DNA of 64,000 bases from Marisa cornuarietis (taxonomy: Eukaryota; Mollusca; Gastropoda; Architaenioglossa; Ampullariidae): the NCBI GenBank assembly GCA_004794655.1, contig SMMW01000153.1:434001-498000 (forward strand), read 5' to 3'. A model generated the notes under the pieces. That model ran no database searches, had not been told where the DNA came from, and worked only from the letters and a program-made list of their open reading frames with translations. Positions within the stretch are counted from its first letter, which is position 1, and the number at the start of each line of letters is the position of its first letter. Position numbers and translations under genes: made by a program. Positions 21,854 through 34,912 of this stretch are shown piece after piece.

Positions 21854-24254
21854 ACAAGAATCTCCCACCCTCTGGACGTACGAGTAGAGCCACAGCCAAC
21901 AGATGACTCAGACCAGATCCCCATGATTGTGTTCAGATGCTTCGTTTGGTATGAATGGACATGCTTGCTTGTGTATGCCATTTTCTGTCTTGTGATATAG
22001 TTATGTAGCCAATTTATTGTAAATTTTTGTTAACTGACTCTCCTAGCATTTTTTGTTGTCAAGAGTACAAGTTGTGTTTCCTCCATTACTGAAATCAAAG
22101 TGCACAAAAACACACTCCCAGTTTGTCTGGCTTTTGAGCATGACATTTATTGCAGAAGAGGCAGTATAGTTCACCTTATTCCCTCTCCGAGCAATTTGTT
22201 ATTCAAAGTTTCTTACAGTCTTAAATGTTGTCATGTGAAAGAATGCACTCATAAATCTTATCAAAAGCAAATTTTGGGGTCCGTCTGTGGAGCAAGTGTG
22301 GACGCAAGTTGAAAAACCGCCTCTTGTAGGTTAAAAATGACTCCTGCTAGATGTAATAATTTGTGTAGAAAGATTTCTAGAGCAACAGGTCATATAGTCT
22401 TTATGCCTAGAAAAAAAGGTTTAATGACTCTGCGGTGCAGCTCATTGTTAATCTGAAGCTAGTAGTTTGTCTTTATTTGTAAGCTAAATCTAGTAAAACA
22501 AACAAAGCATTTTGACGTCCAGAGTATGAACAGTACCTTTGTATGTATTCCTATATTCTATGCATTTTTAGAAGTGGACATACCATGACGGCTGTCTACA
22601 GAACAGATGGTCATTGAGCTCGTATGTCTGGTGATCAGACTGTTGCAACTACCACTAGAATTTGTCAATCCTTAGGATCCACAAAACCTGGCTGCCATGT
22701 GCCATGATTGCTGGCAGTAGCAATTGACCTTATGTAGCAACATAAATCTGTTGACAGCAGGCCTACTGTTTGGCACCTTTTTAAACAGCTGCCATGTCAT
22801 CCAAACCTTCAAGTTGCATGTGAACGAGTGCGCAATCAATTTACATCTGCGATTCAATGGGCACTGAGCAGCTGCAGGGGGTAATCCTTTGAACACTGCA
22901 CTGCACATAGTTATTCCATCTGCTTGAATAGATTCAGGTTATAGGCGAGAATTAGTGAAATGAGAACAGAGTGCAGGCTTCAAATTGCAGCTTTTTCATG
23001 GACTGAACCCCCCCCCCCCCAAAAAAAAAATGCTGGATAGGTATTGTGAATTTGTTCCCAAGTCACTATACTTATAGTTGGACACTTAGTGGCATGCTTA
23101 ACTTTAACCCTAACCAAAATACCGCTTTGCTCACTTAATCTGTGCTTCGTCATCCTCAAGGTAAGCTTACCACACAGAGAACACCATATGGATCCCTATG
23201 CACAATCCATGCATTTTATTCCCCAAGAGATGGAGGTCATGTTTGCGTGGTAGGGAGTTCATTCATTAAATCAACCTTAGAATTCACAGGCCTGCCAAGT
23301 GCTTGGCCTGAGGTAACATACCTAGCTGTTTTCATATGAGTGCAAGATCGACAGAACACCAGCAAATCTAACCTTGATCAAAATAATTTGCGAGGTTAAA
23401 TCACTTCTTTTTTTAATGTACTTCTGTTAAAAGGGAAAGTGCATCTACATTTAGATTATATTGATTAGCCCACCAGGTTTGAAACTGTTCTGTGATTGCA
23501 TTCTTTGTGGTTAATAACATGGAAAGAATGAAATCGGTCTTCTCCGAGTTTTAGGTGTTGCTGCAGAAAGAGGCTACCTGGGATTTCCAACCAGAACAAA
23601 TCTGCTGCACCGTGGAACAGAGCTGCGTAAGTCATCACTTACCATGTAAACATTTATGGACGCAATGCATAGAAAGCGGTTCATGCAACTCTGACAACAC
23701 AGGAACAGCTAGCCAAATTCTGAACTGCCTTTTAGACAAAAACTGGTGGGGAAGGGGGTACTAGTCTCACCAGCTTGCTGTGGGCAACCACATTATAGAC
23801 CAAATACGAAAGTTGTAGACATGAAAAAAGGGCTATGCTTATTAGTTGTGGTATACTATATAACTTCGCTTACCTCTTCAGAAACTTTCATTACAGTTCA
23901 TGTTCAAAATGCTTGTTTATTCCATCCATACGTTTTCAAGAGCAGATGTAAAAAGGGACTTTTTTAAAACAGCCATCTCAAGTTAATGTACTATTGTTCC
24001 TTTGCCTTCACTAGACTGTTCTTTGTGATTGTCATTATTCATTTCACCAGCTTCATCACTGATCTGGGCAGTTTAGTTTAAAATGCGACTTGTACAATGG
24101 ATTTCCATTTGTTTTCAACTAGCAGTAACCATGCACCTCATCGATTAAGGTACCACCATTGTGTGAGAACTACTTTTCAAAGCCAAGAAAGTTTTATAGG
24201 TAGAGTTCAGACATTTTCAAAATTGATGCACCTGTTTTCACTTTCTGTGCACGA

Positions 24255-24420
24255 CAAAGTACAAGTATTACAAAGACTGGCTAGTAACTGAAGACTGTGA
24301 AAATGACAGTGGGTGAAGCTTTTTTTGGGAAGGAGAAAGCTTGAACTTTGCAATAAAAATGACTTCCCCAGCAAAGCCACAATCGTGGCTTATCATGCTC
24401 TAAGGGTTAAAGCAAATTTC
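24255..24420 (+). mobile_element. MITE copy 3 (internally deleted)
   Basis: Shares TAACTGAAGACTGTGAAAAT, GACAGTGGGTGAAG and AAAGCTTGAACTTTGCAATA with copies 1 and 2 but lacks the middle block, and ends in AGGGTTAA (TTAA at 24417-24420). The segment AGCCACAATCGTGGCT links it to the complete element at 43134-43395. Confidence 0.7.
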
Positions 24421-24949
24421 TCCCAGTTTATAGTGGCATACATCCATCCATCCATAGGGCATTTTCCCTGCTGTCATGCTTGTACATGGTACTTGCAAAT
24501 GTTTTGTCAAACACCTTTATCAGACTGACCAATGCTGAAGGACTGTAGTGATATTTCCATCTTTGGTTGTATTCACAATGTTAAAATTTGTAGAATTTAG
24601 ATTTTATTGTATATTCTGACTGTTCATTGCATCAAGAATATGGGTGAGCCCCAGGTGAAGCAGATCTGCAAATATTTGTGTTTCAAGAACATGCATCAAC
24701 CACCATAAAATGGGCTAGTAGTGGCATTTAGATGTTAAAGTGACTTGCATACACACATAGGGTGGACTAGTAATTCTACACATTGCTTCAGTAGTGGAAA
24801 AAAAACTGGCAAGCTGTATCTTGTTTAGTCAGTATGATAAAAAAAAACAAACTGCAATAGGTTTTAACTTTTCTTATATATATATATAGCCTAAAATCTG
24901 AAGCTGTACCTCTGGCAAATAGTACACTACAGAGATGAAACATGGTCAG

Positions 24950-25140
24950 TCATTCGACCCTTAACTGCTCCCAAGTACTTAAAGGGTTTTGCCTCATCGA
25001 GTGGTACCCCGTTTATGTAGGTATCTACTGTTGCCAATGACCATCATGACTTTGCTCTTATCTGTGCTGGTCGCTGTTCCATGTGTGGTTGAACTGCATC
25101 TGCCAGTAAGATCTTGCAGTTCTGTCAGTACCTGCTAAAA
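24950..25140 (-). mobile_element. LINE reverse-transcriptase remnant
   Basis: The minus strand encodes LTELQDLTGR, then TDKSKVMMVIGN, then after a frameshift INGVPLDEAKPFKYLGAV. These are the familiar LQDLTD...STDKSKTMV...NGxxLEEVxxFKYLGA blocks of RTE-like LINE reverse transcriptases. Only about 190 bp remain. Confidence 0.72.
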
Positions 25141-25458
25141 TGTGTGTGCAGAACCAATCTTCACTGGACTAGAAGGAAACAATATTTCCTTTGCATAAAA
25201 AAATGGGTATGGCCTGCTGTTCAAAGGTGCAGACATAATAGTTGGTTTTGATCATGAATGTTCATGACACACTATTCTTACTACCTGCAGGAATTGACTG
25301 ATTATCAGAGGGCGACTTTCAAAATCATATTGGATTTATTATGTGCACTTTCAGCATCCATTTTAAACATTCTTGTTTTCTCATTTAATTTTCAATTTTG
25401 TTTTAAAAATAGGGTATTAAAGCTCCATCCTATCCTTGCGTTACAAAGGAGTTAAATG

Positions 25459-25464
25459 AATAAA
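25459..25464 (+). terminator. Candidate poly(A) signal for PHF12
   Basis: AATAAA, the last clear plus-strand signal before the convergent minus-strand signal. Confidence 0.4.
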
Positions 25465-25625
25465 ATGCTTGCTTGCATGAATATGCATCTTGATCAGGTT
25501 GTGGTTTAAATAACCATCCAAAGAATCTATGCAATGCAGTAGTTAGTGACTAAACTTAGCTTCAACTAAAAGAAAGCAAAATCAATCTCTACTGGCCCAT
25601 AGTCATGCCATGTCAACTAAAATCT

Positions 25626-25631
25626 TTTATT
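25626..25631 (-). terminator. Candidate poly(A) signal for the NUFIP2-like gene
   Basis: TTTATT on the plus strand (AATAAA on the minus). It is about 160 bp from the plus-strand signal, so the two genes would be tail-to-tail. Several other minus-strand signals occur nearer the coding end (e.g. near 29150 and 29637), so shorter 3' ends are possible. Confidence 0.35.
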
Positions 25632-28254
25632 TTCACGCTGAAAACGACAGCCAACAAACAGCACAGCAGCTCATAACGTGATGGAAATGTGCATCATTCA
25701 CACATACACACACTTGTTGAACTGCCCCAGCAGACCAACTCCAAACCCCAAAAGGAAGGTAACTGGGGAAGGGAAGCATTTATATATTTAAAAAAAAAAT
25801 ACCAAAAACAATCATGAATCACATAGTAGGCCGCAGATTTGGAAGGGGTGGGTTAGGGGCGGGCGGATGATTAATATTTGTTTAGCATATTAACACAACT
25901 GTGTTTGGAAAGCTGTTTTGCTTTCCACCTTGATTTATGATGACAAACAGTACATTGCAGGCCAAAAAAAAAAAAAAAAGGTGAGAAGGGAGACAGATTT
26001 TTTTTCCTTTTTTTTATGTATAGATAACCCATGTGCACAAAAACTTCAATGTCCAAGGTGACCAGCAACAATGCCAATCTGATGTTTGGAACCTAGGGTA
26101 GGGACAATTCTCACATCACAACTGATGCCACACTCCTGTGAACTACCTACACATGTAAACCCATTAAAAAAAACATCTGCCACATTTTAAGACTAATGTA
26201 ATGCCATGCATGGCACTAATAGAGGAAATACAAAATTATTATGTCCTTGCTGCATTTTCAATTCTCTTGTAATGTTGCAGCAACATCGAGGTATATTGCA
26301 TCCCTATCTTCAATGAAAAATTTGGAAGTATAAAATCTGCTTTTTTTCAAGATAACCTGTCCCTTCACCAATGCAAGAATGTTTTTTTAAGGTACCACAG
26401 GACAAGATGTTTCAGTCTGTTTAAGTTTAAGCTATTGTTCTGATGTGTAGTTATCTGTGCACATTTAAGTTTTAGACTTTGCATACATACACCCATACAC
26501 ACAGGGTTTCCATTCTAGATCAAACAGTACAAAATACCATTTACCAAAATACAAAATCAATAGCACTTCATAGTTCATCATAAATATGACAATATATATA
26601 TCTCCCAGTTACACCTCATGTTTTAAAGGGCAATTTGTAAACATACAATCGTTCATAAAGATCACTGCCTGGCAACAAGTAGACTGGGATGTACATCTGC
26701 CCATGGTGACTGGGCAGAACAAAATATAAGCTTTAAAAATTTCTTAAGTTCAAGCAAGCTAGCAATTACAAAAGTAAAACCAGTTTTGCACATGCTAATT
26801 AATGCCACCAGCCAGTTCTGGGTTGCACAAAAAATGATAAGATTTTATAATCAACAATACATCCTGTATTTCAGAAACAAAATGTTACCTTTTTCATGGA
26901 CTGGGAAAAAATAACATGCGCATGTAGGCTGGCACTAAGTTGCCACAATAGTGTTTGTTAGTTTTTCCCCCTTCATTACCAGATTCAATATAATTTAAAT
27001 GAGTGCTAATTTAAATAGGTGGAGTGGGGAACAGGGAAAAGTTGCATCTGCAAAAAGCTCTCATTGGCAGAAAAGTGAAGAGCAACATGGGAAAAAAATG
27101 ACAATTTATAAACTTCAGGAATGTGAGTAAATACAAAAGCATTCTGGATGTGCAGGTAAATGCTTTAAAGGTGTAAGATATTGACCATGTTAATGAAAAG
27201 GGGAGGAAACCATATTTCGACAATTGATGGGAACTTGGCTATGGTCTCTTCTATGCCCAAATAATAAACTGTATGGTCCAGAAGTTCAATACAGTCATAT
27301 ACCAAAACAAACATTTAGATTTTGCAGCATTGATAACTGTCTGGTTAACTGAAATTGCTGTTTTAGTACCCTGGCAGATGTTGGCTCTCACAATGGTGTC
27401 ATACTAAACAAAGACATGATGTAATGTCACCTCAAACAAAAATCCAATTTTGTGTGATGTCATCAAAAGTTAATTATTATGACACACCAAAATACTCCTC
27501 CTTAAACGCAAAGAAAGAAATGACTGCCACATCTTTCACGTTCCCTTGTAATAGAAGCCATGTCTGCAGCCAAAATCAAACAAATTCAACCCTCTTGCTT
27601 TAAACATTGACATGAAAACAAGATGACCACAATAAGAGGGAAGCTTGCAGAACTGGTAACGATGAACTTTGCAAAATGCAATTGATAGGCATATGGCATA
27701 AAATGTACAAAAGTGACAAAAAATATACATTATAAAGACATACCTGCACTTTAACAAATCTATTGTGACTGTAAAAAAAGTGACAGTTCCATGCAAGTCC
27801 CACCTTCTCATCCAAAATATCCCTTACGATTCCTCTCCTCCCACAACCAACTCCTGCCAGCCATTTGGAAAACATTTGTCTTATATGAAGTCCACAGACT
27901 TATTGGCTCAATGTTCTTTCTGCATGTTTGTCTGCCAGTGACTACAGCAGACTACCTGTGCCATCTTCAGAGTTGTTTCTTTTTGAAAAAAAAAATGCTA
28001 CTTGGAATGCAGCTATGCAGTTTGTCCAGGTAGTAATCTATATCAATAGCTATTGTGCAACTTAACATCATAGTTGAATTTTATCTTATCCTGCAGACTT
28101 AAAAGTCAAAGTTCTGGAAATATGCCTTTCACATAAATAGACATTTAGGAACCTTGAGTGTACAAGTTGCTTGCTTACCTCTCTTCCTACCTCACCATCT
28201 AGACTGCATCCTGCACACTTTATTCAGATGCTACTAACTCCACATTCCCTGCAC

Positions 28255-28400
28255 CGTACCATGTTCAGCTGTTCAACAAGTCTTTCCCTATGCCACTTTG
28301 TTTGCTTGGAACAATTTCCCCTTGCCACTTTGCAAGGCTGCCTCTTTAAGCTGTTTTCAAGAGGAACTCACCTCTTTTGAACAACTTTTGAAAACTCTCC
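28255..28400 (+). mobile_element. LINE RT C-terminal remnant
   Basis: The plus strand encodes FPYATLFAWNNFPLPL then CKAASLSCFQEELTSFE, resembling the AWNxLPxxLRxxxSLxxFKxxLKTxLF tail at the end of CR1/L2-type reverse transcriptases. Short and isolated. Confidence 0.5.
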
Positions 28401-31400
28401 AGCACCTTAAACTGCTTCATGAGATCAATGTGCTAAGTCTCCTAAATTTTAACTTTTTTCCCTGAAGCCTTTTTACCATGCAACATTTGAAGACATTGGT
28501 ACAGGCAAATTTTAATGCTTATCATAAAAGTACTGCCCAAGCTGAAAGTTACCATGTCAAAATAAACACTAATGTTGAAAGGGATATTTCAAGGGATTAC
28601 TAGATTTAGCAGATTGAGCTTTGAATTAAGGAACAGATTAAAAAAATCAAAAACACTTAAAACATTATACTATACTGAGGTATGAGACTTGTCCTTTTGG
28701 TTTGAATGGCAGGGAGGGAGGAAGGTACTTTTTCTTCTTTTTGGAATGTGCCATTTTCATTCTATTTTATCTAATGTGCTACCTTTTCTATAAATAGCAG
28801 AATGTTTATGCTATATCACCCAGTGTTGGCACAAAGTTTTGTCTCCAAGCATGTGCCATTCATGCAAAAAAAGCAAAACAAAAACAAAAAAATAAAAAAA
28901 CCCAAAACTAAAAGACCTGCAGAGTGTGGTGATTTTCTGAACACTGGCAGGTCCTGGTGGATTTTCTGCATAGCCATTTACTAAAAGACTAACACTGCTG
29001 TTCATAAAATTCCAGTAGCATTTTTTCTTTCTTTTAAAGATGTAGGTTAGAAACTTGCATAAAGCACTTGAATGCAGTGAATGCCATTTTGTAATTCTGA
29101 ATTAGCTGTACGTGTATTTTTTGTTTCTTAATGTGAGTAACAAGCTCATGTCTTTATTTTTCCATCTTATACCATCAATTTTGGGAGAACAATCAGCACA
29201 ATAATCTTATCCACAAACATATTCTGCTTAACTATTCAGTTTCTATTCCAAGAATAACTTTTGACAGAGCATTATTAAAAACTGAGTACAGCTAAATTTC
29301 AAGCTCAGATTTCACAATATTTGAACAAACACTTTCTGGATATATGTCAAGGTTCCACTGTCTGAAACATACATTAGAAAGCCTGCTTGAATGTACTCAT
29401 CAGCAACAGCAGAGCCCACACAAAAACGTACAGTGCCAACAAAAGCCAAAAAAAAGGAGTTGATTCTGCCATGGCACTAGACTTTGGCAGTCTTCTGCTT
29501 CTGATTGAAACGAGGACTGAACCCATTACATTTCTGAAGAACCACCATATCAATACCAACTGTCCATACTGTTAGCTTGTAGGGTTCTGAAACACAATGT
29601 AGCAGTACATCAAGTGAAGAAACGTCTTTATAACAAATTTTATTTCTTCTATAGAAACAAGTCTTAGGTTTGGACTCCTAGCAATCCTGACCAGCACTGA
29701 ACCACTAACAAATTCTTCAATGTGATGCATAGCTTTGAAATTGTGTGTTACAGGTAATATTTTTTTCTCCTGGTAAACTATATTTTTTAAGGATCTCTGA
29801 CTGGTGTGTCAATGTGACAACCTGTACAGGCTAACCAGCTTAGGTCAGCAAGCACTGGTCCAGGCAATGAAATATTGAGTAAATATGCTGACTTCATGTT
29901 AACTCAACGTTGCTGAAATACCACCAATGCAAACCCACCTCTTGTACACTTAGAGAAAATGGTGGACAGAGGGCAGGCAGCCAGTTGCTCCATGCAGTTG
30001 TTCAGTTCTTTGCCAACATTGCTGGTTGAGAGTGTGGATGACAAACCAGATGGAGCAGCTCATCCTATTCCACCATCTTTGGTTTTCATCCACCTGTTTG
30101 TTTAAGCTGGTTGGTGAGAGATGAGCCGTCTACATTCTTTGACGAACTGAGCTCTGTTGAAGCCTTGAGTGCTAAAATCACATATCTTTGTTACTCTAAA
30201 GTTTGTTATCAGCTTCAGATCAATGTGCTAGTTCTTTGTTTTTACAGTTCAGTGTGCAATGTAGAAATAACAGTTGTTCTACATGCAGGCATGGTTTTCT
30301 TTTGCGGAGGTTAAAAAGCAGTTTGGTCTACACAGATAAATTATGCCAAGTACTATAAAAAAAATTAATAAATAAAAAGATGGCAAAAAAATCCCCTAAT
30401 GTCTTCACAATTATGAAATTATGTAAAACCAAAAACACTGCTGACTAGAACATGTCATGAACAAAGTGACAGTACAAGAATACCTTTTGGCAGTTGACAT
30501 CTCTGTAGGTCACAGTCAAACAACTGTGACAGAATGTCATGAAAATAAGAATGTGCAGGTATTTAAAATGTTTGACAATTTTAGACTGTGTAATAATTAG
30601 TTTCAGATACAGATTCTGTCTTTGTGATGGAGTTAAGGTCATTCACTCTGGCACAGTTTCCCCTCTACCACACTCTGCTGAAATGAAATGATACTAAATG
30701 TGTCCTTCAGATGTTTGTTGTGAACAGTGACATTAGAAACACAGAGCCACACATTTGCACAGCAGTGTGCTTGCTGGTGATCACACTGTGCCATCAGACA
30801 TTTGCTGTACAAACAACAGCAGTAAACGTGGAAACAAAAAATATAGGACACTTATCACAGTCAAAGAGTTGCACAAAGCAGCTGGAACATGAAAACATGA
30901 GGCAAAAATGTTAACTGCAACAATTTGATATAAAAGATGATGAAAGCCTTGGCCAAACACTTTTGCTTGGGCAGTTTTCAACATGGGAACAAAATTCTCT
31001 CTGGCACAGATCAGTTTCCTATGCATGGTGCATGTTTGATAGCCTGTAGACTTGATCTTGAACACAGGCTTCTGTTAAATCATTCTGAATAAACAATTAA
31101 GTGTACGTGCTAAAATCTAACTGCCCCTTTGTCAACCACCACACACAAAGTCTGCATACAATGTATCTTTGAATATGTACAGGCCTCAGACTGACAGGCA
31201 GGCAAAGGGTAGGAAACACTATAACTACCCTTAGGGCATGCCCTCCATTTAGCAAATTTATCACCCCAATATTCAACATTTTAAAAACGGCCAAAAGTTT
31301 CTTTTTAGAGGTGGTGATGTGGGGACCTTGCTTATTTGAGGTTGATACAACAGTAGTTTCAGTGACAGTGAACCTGAGAGGCACCCGACATTCTGCTCAT

Positions 31401-34400
31401 ACTCCCCCCAAAAACCTTTCAAAGATATTTACTTTGTTATGAAGTTGGGGATGAAACAAACATTTGTGGTTAGTGGTATGTATAACAAAACTGATTTTTT
31501 GCATTTTGAGAAAACAGATCTTACAGACTAATTTGAAAATTGTTTAAAAATTCTACAAAGCAATGAACTATGTGGCAAAAGTAAGATTGGCATGGAAACC
31601 AGATAATGGACACAAACTTCAAAAGGTGGATTTTAGTTGCTAGAGCAACAGGTCCTTACTGTTGCTCCCCAGTGATCTAAAATGCTATTCATAGGACAGA
31701 AGCAAAGCCTGTACATAACCTTAATGGCATTGTACAGCACTTGTCCAGCCTTATTTGCTATACACAATTACAGATTTCATTACTTCAATTTTGTCAGTTC
31801 CATGAGTGCCAACAATAATTTCAAGAGCAATATCTCTCTCTAAAAAGTGTACTAGAAATTTTCAGTTTTTTTTTTGTACTTTAAAAATCTGCTAAGCCAT
31901 CTTGGAATATCTTCTTGACTGTGATGGATAGAATAAGAACCATAACTCAGCAGAACAAAGTTCTCAAGAAATATGTAAGGCAGTGTGAATGTATCCAGAG
32001 GAAATACTGTCCACATGCTGATAAACATCACCACCCTCTTCCCAACCAGCTAATGATTTTTACCATCTCTACTGCTGAAAATAGTACAAAAATGTTTTAA
32101 GCACGAAATGAATCGCATTGTCATTAATTCAGGCACAAGCAACTGAAAGATTCAATGAATTTGCAATGAATCATTGTATCAAAAGTTTAGATAAACACAC
32201 CAGCCAATTTTTTTTACATGCATGGGTTAATACAACTTTTCAAAAGGAAATGTTTTTTTTATATAAAAGAACTCATACATGTATAAATAATTGTACAAAC
32301 AGGCCAAAGATTAAGTTTTTACAGATGTACATATTTTGACCTGATACACCAACCTAAAACATTTTTAGTCCCCCTAACGCTCTTTGAGGTGAAAAACTAA
32401 AACCAATCGACTGGGAGGAGCATACTTCAAGACGAAATTATGAAACAGTTTAGTACACCTTCACCAATACGAACAACAATAAATCATTAGACACGTTCAG
32501 AATTCCTAAGGACAAACATTACTTCCTAAACACCAATTTGCATCAATCTGAAATGTAACCTGGATATCTATTTTCAAGACTAACAATTTAATTCTGAACT
32601 ACCATTATCAAATCTCTGACCAGTAACAGTGATGCGTTTGATAAAATTATTATCACCCTTGCCAGCACGTTTCTAAGGTACACAAGGAACAGTTACATCA
32701 AGAAACTGCTGCAGGAGATAAACTACCCTTTTCTTACTCAGCATTTCTTTCTTCACCTAATTCACACTATGTTTATATATGTTATACAAACTATGTTTAT
32801 CATGTCATGCCAGTTATTCAAGGGCGTCTTTGGTTGCCAATGGCTCCCCCTTCACTCACTCAACTTTTTTGTGCATCTTTGGCCAAAATTTCTATTGCCT
32901 ATCCCAAAAAGTATCACAAAACATAAAATATTAATTAATTAATGATTAAATCATTAGAATTATATTTTGATGGGGAGAAATTGGAAATACCTTTGCAGTT
33001 GCTGAAGGGCACAAAATAAATGGCACTGAAAGCTTCTCAGTTTAACTTTTTAATAATATGTTTTATAATGGTTTTATAATGTGCATTCCTTCTCAACTTG
33101 AGTATTATATGCAAAATGATACAAATGTTCCTTCAATCAAACTCTGGACTTATTGTATACAAAGAAATTTTATCATCAACTCTTTTGTCCCAGTGTCAAT
33201 GAAAAGGCATCATTCAACTAATGATGTGTTGAAATGAGGCAACTTACACTCAAAACAAGATCCACATTAGCTAATGGAGAGTGGTAAGGGTAGGTGATCA
33301 AAGAATTACCTCATAAAATGCTCACTTCAGCTGCACTTTCAGAGCACTAGAGCATAAAATTAAATGTATTTGGAGTTCATATGCTTTGAGACTGAATCTG
33401 CTTATGTTGCACTCTAATCTATCTCATAAAGACCAAATATGCTGGTAACCGAAAACAACGGCATACACGACAAAAATGGAAAAATATGCCCAATCTAAGC
33501 TAAAAAAGTACAAAATCAATACCACACAACACTACAGATTAAACTGGACTGAATGTTTAGATCACTCAGCCTTTATATATAAAAAAGGCATTCTGACAAC
33601 CATAACCATACTGTAACAGTACACTTTTTTTGGGGAGGAGGGGGGGGTAATGATTGCATATTTATATTCTTTTAAAAACCCTAAAATGTTGTGATGTTCA
33701 AACAACTTTTTTTTTAAATTAACGTATAAATGGATCCAGTTGACTTTTTAGTTTAGTGAGCTATTATGAATTTCCTAGTTGGAGAATTAACAGAATTTAC
33801 AGCCAGTAAGAGAGGGGGGTAGGGGGGAGGGAAGGAATGTAAACACTTAAAGCAAAGCTCACACACCTGGAAGCACTTACTGTTAGTGCCTTCTTTCACT
33901 AAACAAGTAAACGAGAGAAAACAAAAATCTTGAATGCTCTTTTCAGTTTAACTGGCAAATTTGGGCAAGCCTTTAAAATTTGATATTTTTTCAATTTATG
34001 TACACAAATTGCTGAAGCAAGCAAGTTAGGACAAACACGAACGCAAAAATATGAGTGCCAATGTGCATGCATGATTCCCCCCACCCCTAACACAATCAGT
34101 CCACGGAGCAGAAATCAGCAAATGAATATTCCATCTCTTCACCTTTCATCCAATGAATAAAGGGAAAATGCTACCCATAAATGTGTATGTACATAAGCTT
34201 CTAACCCAAATCAGACATCTACAGAAAAACTCAAAACACCAAAGTCACAAAAATATGCAAAAATGCTGCATCATCAAGTTCATGTTAATTAGCGAGAACG
34301 GCATGGAGGGAATGCCACAAATGCCAATGTTAGTTCTCAGTCTTTTTTTTTCAAACCTTTCTCAAGTTTTCACAGCACAATTTCTCTTTAGTTACTGGAA

Positions 34401-34857
34401 TGAGACACCAGCAATATATCAAAAATTGTTGGTAATTATGATTATATGAGAGTCTAATCTTCAGTTTGTCATTAACAGGTTTGAAAACAGATTTTGAGTG
34501 CTGAAAATAGCAACAGTATATGAAAATACCTAGCTTTGGAATACAAGAAAGTCTGCCACAGAAGATCCTTACAAACTAGCCTTCCACTACCCCCCCCCCC
34601 AAAAAAAAACCCCAACAACAACTAAATCCTATGTCAAATCAAATCACCTGAGTGACCAACCTCGCAACACTATTTTCAATATACACTATTCTCTATACCT
34701 CATGGTAAACTGGAGGGGGGAGAGGTAAATAAACTTGCCTTAAGGACAGAGTTCTCTTGGGGATGGGAAGGAGAAAAAAAAAACAGGTTCAGTTCTAAAA
34801 ATGGCTGCTTAACAGCAATTTGTTGTGCATACTGGCAGTAATGCATCATTACCTTGG

Positions 34858-34912
34858 TTGTTTTACACCGTACCAGCAACTAAGGCTGTATCACAGTATT
34901 ACCTGAAAGGGC
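34858..34912 (-). mobile_element. SINE family fragment
   Basis: GTTTTACACCGTACCAGCAA then CTAAGGCTGTATCAC matches, on the opposite strand, the body of the SINE at 13086. Confidence 0.6.

Larger units (their letters stand above)
21854..25480 (+). other. PHF12 3' UTR / downstream region
   Basis: No coding signal after the stop. Candidate poly(A) signals on the plus strand are ATTAAA at 23265 and AATAAA at 25459-25464. A MITE copy (24255-24420) and an RT remnant (24950-25140, minus) lie within. The true transcript end is uncertain because these repeats may lie beyond an earlier cleavage site. Confidence 0.5.
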
